A DNA stretch of 64,000 nucleotides from Thermothelomyces thermophilus ATCC 42464. Its lineage: Eukaryota; Ascomycota; Sordariomycetes; Sordariales; Chaetomiaceae. The notes under the pieces were generated by a model that made no database searches, had not been told where the DNA came from, and worked only from the letters and a program-made list of their open reading frames with translations. Shown piece by piece: positions 57,574 through 64,000 of this stretch. How positions within the stretch are numbered: position 1 is the stretch's first letter; every line of letters begins with the position of its first letter. The stretch covers positions 930,001 to 994,000 of the forward strand of contig NC_016472.1 of the NCBI RefSeq assembly GCF_000226095.1, in the 5' to 3' direction. The translations under genes were made by a program, and so were the position numbers.

Positions 57574-60014
57574 ATGGCTCCGTCATCGAGCCAGAAGGGA
57601 ACAGGGAAGAAGGGAGGCGCCGGCGCAATCCGCCAGCAGCAGCACCAGCAGCAGCACCAGCAGCGGAGCCGCAACACCACTCCCGGCCCCGCGCCCCCGT
57701 CCGCCAGTCTCCCGCCCTTCGAGACCGTCGAGACCGAGACGATCGAGCTGCGCTTCGATGTCTTCCGCGACCTGACCTTCGAGGACATGGTGGATCCCGC
57801 CGCCTCTAGTTCGCTGATCCCGGACTCCAAAAGCCTCGACGGTCTCCTCACCCGACTACAACGGCTCGGCGATGTCATAGAGAAGAGAAGCACCTACTGC
57901 GACCGCGGAATGAGGCTGCTCGCCCAGAACCGGCGCCAGCGCATGGACGATCTGGCCCTGGAGCGGGACAGGGAAGAGGAGAGGAGGCAGCGCGAAGCCG
58001 AAGATGGGGAGCGCGAGCGAAAATCAAACAAGAAGAAGCGCAAGGGCACAGACACCTTGACACCCCATGGCGGAAATACCGGTCAGTCGCCCCTCGTGTT
58101 TTGCCCGCCCTCCTGGCCCTTTGATCCGGTCTGTGTGTGGGTGTGGGTGTTTGTGTGTGCGCGTGTGATTATTTGTGCACACCGAGTGAAGCGGCCTAGA
58201 AAATGCTGCTCGCTTGCATACCCACCCACTTCCAGGATGGAATCCTGCATCGAAACCCAGACCTTATGGAAGTCCCGACCGGTCGCTGACTTTTTGTTTT
58301 CTTGCAACCAGAGCGCTCATCTCCCCTCCGCGAATCGACGGGAAAAGCTAGGAAACTATCTCGCGAAGACTCGGCTAGCTCGTCCCTCTCTCCCGTTGCG
58401 CCAGGAACACCGGGCAACATGGACGTTGACGACAAAGCCAAGGCCGAGGCGAACGACTCCGACTCCGACTCGAGTTCCGACGATGGCCGTCCGCCGCCGC
58501 CAGCGCGGCCGCAGGCCAACACATTCGGCGATGACCCGTCCACGTTCCCCGACCCGACCGTCTACGAAATCCTACCGGTGAAACCTGGCATGTCCGAGGA
58601 GGAGATCAAGAAGATATACTCCGTCGCCAGCTACCCCAAGAGCGATCTCTCGCACCTCATCGCTGGCGATCCGCCAGACAAGGACTTTAGCAACGCCAAG
58701 CCCAGCAATCAGATCAGCTTTAGCACCTTCAATAGCTACATCGAGCCATACTTTCGCCCCTTTACGGAAGAAGACCTCGCGTTTCTCCGCGAGCGAGGCG
58801 ACCGCGTGACGCCCTTCATCATGCCGAAACGGGGGAAGAGGCACTACACCGAGATTTGGGCCGAGGAGGACGGCGGCATGGCTCTCGACTCGTCGCCGCC
58901 GGGAAAGCTGCCCCCGAACCAACCGCGAGGCAACATCGAGAACATGGACGACGAAGTGGCCGAGACGGATAAGCTCTCGGTAGGCCCGCTCCTCGCGCGG
59001 CTTCTGCAGGCCATGCGGCCTGAGAACCGCGCACCGCCCGCCGACGACAAGCAGCAGGGCAACGCCAACGGCGTGAACGGCGAAGCCGACAACAACGCGA
59101 ACGGCATCGCGACCTTCGACTTTAGCTCGGGTGATAACCAACCGGCAGGCCAGACCAACGGCGCCAACGGCGTCAACGGCGCTTCTTCCCAACCCGCTAA
59201 CCCAGATCAACCCCCACAACCACAGACTCTCCCCCCTGCGACCTTCATGCCCGAATCCAACTCGGATTCCTGGAAGAAGGCGACCCACCCGAAACTCGAC
59301 TACACCCAGGTCGACGAGCGCATCAAGCAGGAGCTCCGCCACATCGGCTTCCTCCCGCTGCCCCCGCACCAAGACCCCTCCAACCCCGCCGGCGCCAACT
59401 CGTCCGCCTCGGCCTCCAACCCCGGGGGAGCACCTTCCAACAGCAACGCCTCCGCCGCCTCCGCCGCGGCCGGCACCATCCAGCCGGATCCGGCATCTCA
59501 GGCCGAATACGACGGCCACTACGACGACGAGGTTGCCGCCCGCTTGCGCCTGCTCCAGGCCCGCCTGCGCGAGCAGGCCCTCCTCAACGGCGCGCGCAAG
59601 GCCCGCCTGACGGAGCTCGTCAAGGAGCGCATGGCGTACCAGGAGTACCAGACCATCCTCGAGGACCTCGACTCGCAGGTGCAGGCCGCCTACCTCAAGC
59701 GCACGCGCACCATGGGCAAGAAGCTCAAGAAGGCGCGCCCGGGCCAGTCGGCCGCCGCCGCCGCCGCCGCCGCCGCCGCTGCCGCTGCCGCCTCGGGCCC
59801 CGTCGCCCGGCCCGGCATCGGCGACCTCACGCGGACGCTGATGGAGCGCCGCCGCCGCTGGATCGAGAGCATCGGCACCGTCTTTGACGACGAGTCGGTG
59901 GCCAAGGTCCCCAGGGTCCAGGACGGCGATACCTCCATCTTCAAGCCCGCCGTGATGGCCGAGCTGCTGAAGCGGGAGAGGGAGGCGTGGGACGAAGAGG
60001 TTGAGGAGGAGTGA
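57574..60014 (+). CDS. ADA3: ADA3/NGG1, SAGA and ADA histone acetyltransferase subunit
   Basis: Linker subunit that joins Gcn5 and Ada2 in the nuclear histone acetyltransferase module. Two exons: 57574-58081 and 58312-60014; the 230-bp intron has GTCAGT, a CTGAC branch site and CCAG. The product has 736 residues. The N terminus has a Gln/His run (residues about 23-33), then a conserved helix ([16 protein letters not shown]) and a Lys/Arg/Glu-rich coil. Exon 2 has [35 protein letters not shown], a family hallmark, and an Asn/Gly-rich disordered part. The C-terminal Ada3 domain follows ([31 protein letters not shown]) with a 16-residue Ala run at about 59752-59800. The first in-frame ATG is used; the frame upstream has no ATG. 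It converges with the RING gene. Confidence 0.9.
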
Positions 60015-60832
60015 AAGGGGGAGGAGGAAAGGAAAAAAAAAAAAGGAAAAGAAAACTAGGAAATACGCGACAGAGAAAAGCAAAGACAAGCAAGCAAGCA
60101 AGGAATGGGGTGAAGAAGAAACAGACGAGTCGGTCTCAGCTCTCTCTCTTCCCTTGAGACTGTGTTTATTTGGCTATTATCTCTGGAGGGATAGGAGTGG
60201 GAGAAGAGACGTTAGGCGTCAGGTGATTTTGCTTAGGACGTATCTTTTGCTTTGGGCTTTCTTTGGGCGTTTTAGCTTAGGGCAGACGGGGTGGTATCGC
60301 CACATGTGTATCCGATGGGCTTCTCGGTGGTGTTTCGTGGCGTCAATGACCGGTTATGTACGATCTGACACCCTCTGTCTAGTGATTTTTTGCAGCGGGG
60401 TTTCAAGTTGTAGGTAAATATGCAGTCAGTTCTGCTTGGTTACGGAAAGGCCCGTTCCGGTGCGTCTCGTTGATAAGTGACTCGGAGGGAGCTTGCAGGG
60501 TCCGTGGCAACGGAACTCAGGTGTTTTATCCAGCTCAAGTTGGTAGGTACGTGCAGAGAAGCCCGATTTCCTCTATTGCATCCAGGACTCCTTACGACAT
60601 GCAACAAAGTAGATCCAACAAACATAAAAAAAAAGTAGAATCTAAAAGGGTATCTCGCATTCCTTGCTGTCTTGCACAAGCTTTGCAAAGCAGGTCCCAT
60701 CATCTAGTGATCGCCAAAACAGGCCGGTGTCATTCAATCAAAGCCTGGGAAGATCCTCGTGCGTAACCGTTGCCCTGCATGCACGTTGGTTAGCGAGAGA
60801 CATCTAAATTAGCTTGGGAGAAAAGGGGGGGA
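60015..60832. terminator. Convergent 3' region, ADA3 and RING gene
   Basis: 818 bp between facing stop codons. It starts with a purine-rich run just after the ADA3 stop (60016-60120) and has an A run at 60627-60636. No coding motif is present; the exact polyadenylation sites are not clear. Confidence 0.45.
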
Positions 60833-63044
60833 TTAAGCATATAGCTTACACATAGTCAAACTGGCGTCCTCATCGTCCGGCCCGAACCCGGCTAACTCGC
60901 GCATCCGCTCCCTCGCCAGGGCCGTGGGTGATCCTCCTCGAGGGTCCGTATCTGGCCGGTTATCGGGTCGCGGCTGTGGCTGACTGCGCTGCGATCCTCT
61001 CGTTTCGGGCTTTGGCCTATTGTCCTCGAGCTCGGTTGAGAAAGACGACGGCGTGCCGCGTCTTGCCACGCTGAATAGCCGGCTCTTAGTGGCCATCCAC
61101 CGGCCTGGAAGATCCCCGGGGGTTGAGTCCTCGCCGTCGTCCTGGATCTCCACACGGCCACGCAGCCGCCGAATGGCGCGTTCCCGGCGCACCATGGCGT
61201 TTGTGACCTTGGGGCAGTACCCCTTTGGGAGCATGCTCGCTTTGCAAACGGGGCAGAGGGAGCTGATCTCCTGAAGGAACTCATCGATGCACTCGGGATG
61301 GAAGATGTGGCCGCAGGGGAGTTCGCGGATGATCGTCACTCGATTTTGATAGCTCTCGAGACAGATCTCGCAGTTGGGCTGGTAATCCGTAGCGGTGGTG
61401 GACACCGTGAACGGCCCACCGAGGCCCGGCCCGGTAATTGCGTCGAACCGTGCCGCCTGGCTCGCCACAGAGCTGTCTCCGAAACTTACACTGCCGGTTC
61501 TCGTCCCGGTCTGAGTCCGAGCCCTGGTTGCTCTAACCGGTGGTGGGGAGACTGGTGAGCTCATGGCCTCGGGCTCGTAATGGTACGTAAACAAGGGAAA
61601 CTGCTTGATGTGGCTCACTGGCACCGTGAGACGCCGGATACCCATGGCTTCCAGGTTGACCTCTCCAGATATGACCCGGCGTCGCAAGCTCACCCGCCGC
61701 CAGGCCTGGACGCAGTGCATAAGCAGCGACGTGGCGGTAATGACGGTGAGGAGCACGGCGAGGATGATGAGAACGTAGACCCAGGTCTCGAAGCCCGACG
61801 GCGGCGTGCGAATCTCTAGCTCGGTCCAGATTCGGAGGTAGTCGGCGGGGTCAGCCAGATAGCGTTCGGTAAGGTTACGGCCGTACGGCACCTCGGTGAT
61901 GTTCCCCGAGTACAGACTCAGATGCTGCATCACAATTTCGCCAACCGTGCCGGATACGGCGAAGACGGGGAAGCTGGCTCGCTTCATCCAGTTGGACCCG
62001 CCGCTGATGTGCCAGTCATCGGCGTCGGCGGGCGGCGGCGAATCAGAACCAGTTCCCGGCTGGTAGAACAGGAAGGCTCGCACCGGAGTGGTCCGAGCGG
62101 CGTTCAAGTATGCTTCTGAACAATGGCCATTCACCCAGGGTGCAATAGCGATCAAGTGTAAATTCATCGGTGGAAGATCGGCCAGTCTGACCGCGGACGC
62201 GGGCACGTGGGACGCTGTCTCCGAGTTACAGGAGTCGCCATCGGGAAGGTTGGGGACAAACAACAAGCCCGAGATGACGCCATTCTCGACGGAGGCAAAC
62301 CTCGAGGAAAGTGTCGTGGTATTCCCGAAGAACTGAGCTGAGTAGGACAAGTCGCGCTAATATTTTCCACGTCAGAGGAGACCGCTAATAGCTGCGTTCC
62401 GGCCACTTGGACTTACCGATAACGCGGTGATGTTCCTGATGACGGTGCTCGTGACCGTGCCGCCGCCCTTCCATGATGGGTTGCTGAACAACAGACTGCA
62501 GAATCATCAGCCGAGCCGCATTCGATCGTCGCGCGTGGCGGGGCCAAGAGTGTATGCTGCGTTTGAAGAATGACAAGAGAAGAAGAGGGAAAGAAGGAAG
62601 GGAAAATAAAATATAAAATAAGTAAAAAGGTGATGAAAATGAATGATTTGAAAAATGATTGGGAGAGGACGGTGACAAGGAAAATGGACGAGCCCTCAAG
62701 GGTCGACAACGCTCCGCGCGCAGACTTGACGATGGCGGCGGTTGGCGCGGTCGGCCGCAAACAGGCGCGCGGCCGCATCTACGCATTGAGAGGCAGAGCT
62801 AGCCAGCAACGTTAGGGGTTCCATAAAAGGAAAAAAAAAAACACACATACACGACATTGCGAATCTCATTGAGGACTGCGAGACGTTAGCGGTTGGGGTT
62901 GGAGACAATCTACCGGGGCTTGGCAGAAGGCTTGGCTCGGCGACGGGGCGAGCCCCCCGGAGGCTGGAACCATCGCCAAGCTGCCCGGAGGATGGAGGCC
63001 ACCGAAACTCACACATAGGCATTGTCGGACATGTCGAGGAGCAT
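60833..63044 (-). CDS. PA-TM-RING-like E3 ubiquitin ligase
   Basis: Likely membrane RING-H2 ubiquitin ligase of the endosome/vacuole or secretory route. Firm exons: 62495-62417 and 62356-60833, joined across a 60-bp intron so that VTSTVIRNITALS runs into RDLSYSAQFFGN. A first exon ending at 63013 (GT|GTGAGT) with LLDMSDNAYV fits phase and sense, which implies a 517-bp intron; from the ATG at 63044 the product would have 544 residues. That frame stays open upstream to about 63180 (FPALARRAND...), so the true start may be in another exon with a signal peptide. The lumenal part resembles a protease-associated domain and has Asn-x-Thr sites; one membrane helix (WVYVLIILAVLLTVITAT) and a RING follow (CEIC, CGHIFH, CIDEF, CPVC). 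The C terminus is basic and disordered. Confidence 0.8.
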
Positions 63045-63180
63045 TAGCGCGGGCCCTGGGGCATGACGGTTGCAGGCATCATTCGCCCGCCGAGCCAATG
63101 CTGGGAAAATTGACGAAAACGGGCCTTTGATCCGATCAAAAGCCTGATCAAAAGCCCTAGCAAAGGGTTATTTTTGAAAG

Positions 63181-64000
63181 AAAAGGGGAGATCATGAAAA
63201 TTCTTTGGGGAGCTTCGTCCGCCTTCCCTGAGGCCCAGGTCTCTCGGAACGCACGGTGCGGAAACAACCTGGAAACCCAGAAAAGGCTCCCAGGCGGGCC
63301 GCCGGGGGTTAAGAGTGCCAAGAGGTCTTGTCGCGGATGACGGCCCTGGCACGATTCGGGCATCAGTGGGTGCTTCGTCTGTATTCGGAATCTGCAGGGT
63401 CGAAAGATGAACTACCAAAGTAAGGTTTAGCGTCGCTTATTACAGGGGTCCATGTCCGACTTGCTGGAACACCACTCACGGTCCACAGCAGTGTAATCCG
63501 TATGTATGTGCGTACCTACAAGTATGTGGGATGTATGTATGTACATGCCGCAGTACAAATTACAAAGCTCATTTACGAATTTCATAAGCTAACTAACTGC
63601 TGCGAAACGGTCCAAAGGGCGACGTAGTTAGATGGGGTTGTCTCGGGTTTTTTTTATTTTTTTTTTATTTTTATTCTTTCAGATCTTCTCCCCGTCATGA
63701 TCATCAGTGTGAAGTACGGAGTACATGTGCACACCCCCCAAATTTCACGCTGGTGCTCTCATTCGATAGGAGAACCAGGAAACTGGTCGCTGCCTGCCGA
63801 GACCGCGCTGATGATTCGATTCATTGGCCCCAATCGAACCGTTGCCCCGATTATGGGACTGGCAGCCAGCCAAACAGATCTTTCCGTTCCACGATCCACC
63901 GACTCGGGCTTGCAAATCTGCCTTGTATTTGGACAAGTTCAACCTCAGGCAACAAGCCCATCTCCGTCGAATTCTCTTGATTGGCGCACCGCCCCACTCC
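63181..64000. other. Right edge, no supportable gene
   Basis: About 800 bp beyond the possible N-terminal exon of the RING gene. It has GTATGTAC-like words (63500-63548) and a T-rich run (63648-63680). It may contain the promoter and first exon of the RING gene, or the edge of a gene outside the window; neither is shown by the sequence. Confidence 0.5.

Noticed and set aside
58572-60101. 509-codon open frame on the minus strand, opposite ADA3
   Set aside because: Leu/Val/Arg-rich shadow of the GC-rich ADA3 exon 2; the plus strand has the conserved Ada3 motifs.
63044-63418. Minus-strand frame of 124 codons as the start of the RING protein
   Set aside because: It is in a different frame from LLDMSDNAYV and shows no signal peptide; it may be leader sequence.

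Overview
The window is nuclear DNA of a filamentous ascomycete, most likely a Sordariomycete near the Sordariales/Chaetomiaceae. The evidence is short introns (mostly 54-230 bp) with GT-AG ends and CTRAC branch points, GC-rich coding sequence, a CYT-18-type mitochondrial tyrosyl-tRNA synthetase, and an AT-rich repeat island carrying the C-to-T/G-to-A scars of repeat-induced point mutation (RIP). The assignment to a group is inference.

Positions 1 to about 22,370 are a RIP-degraded nest of Ty3/gypsy chromoviruses. Two families are present. Family 1 lies on the minus strand: element A (926-8416, target duplication ATTTA) sits inside an older copy of its own family, whose halves are 1-925 and 8417-11586; element B (12861-20447, target duplication TATCC) sits inside a plus-strand family 2 chromovirus, whose halves are 11587-12860 and 20448 to about 22,370. 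Family 1 elements have gag, a pol with C-terminal chromodomain, and a third, opposite-strand ORF beside the 3' LTR. That ORF carries the cysteine spacing C-x2-C-x6-C-x8-C-x2-C-x6-C and overlaps the end of pol. Elements A and B share nearly the same pol but have unalignable U3 regions and strongly diverged opposite-strand ORFs, as if the U3 plus ORF were exchanged as one cassette. This is the most unusual signal in the window.

Positions 22,370-64,000 are unique, GC-rich DNA with ten protein genes. A long, gene-poor stretch (22.4-34.7 kb) holds one F-box-like Cys-rich gene (26877-28325). Then come a ZZ/EF-hand membrane-anchored protein (minus), VPS53 of the GARP complex (plus), NPR2 of the TORC1-inhibiting SEACIT/GATOR1 complex (plus), the mitochondrial TyrRS/group I intron splicing factor cyt-18 (minus), SDH4 of respiratory complex II with an 18-nt microexon (plus), a Zn2Cys6 transcription factor (minus), the betaine-lipid synthase BTA1 (minus), the SAGA/ADA subunit ADA3/NGG1 (plus) and a PA-TM-RING-like ubiquitin ligase (minus). 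The mix is conserved housekeeping. cyt-18 and SDH4 are divergent and share a 657-bp promoter region, and both products act in the mitochondrion. No tRNA, rRNA, CRISPR, telomere repeat or secondary-metabolite cluster was seen.

All splice models were read by eye from consensus sites and reading-frame continuity. Family names come from recognised motifs, not from a database search.
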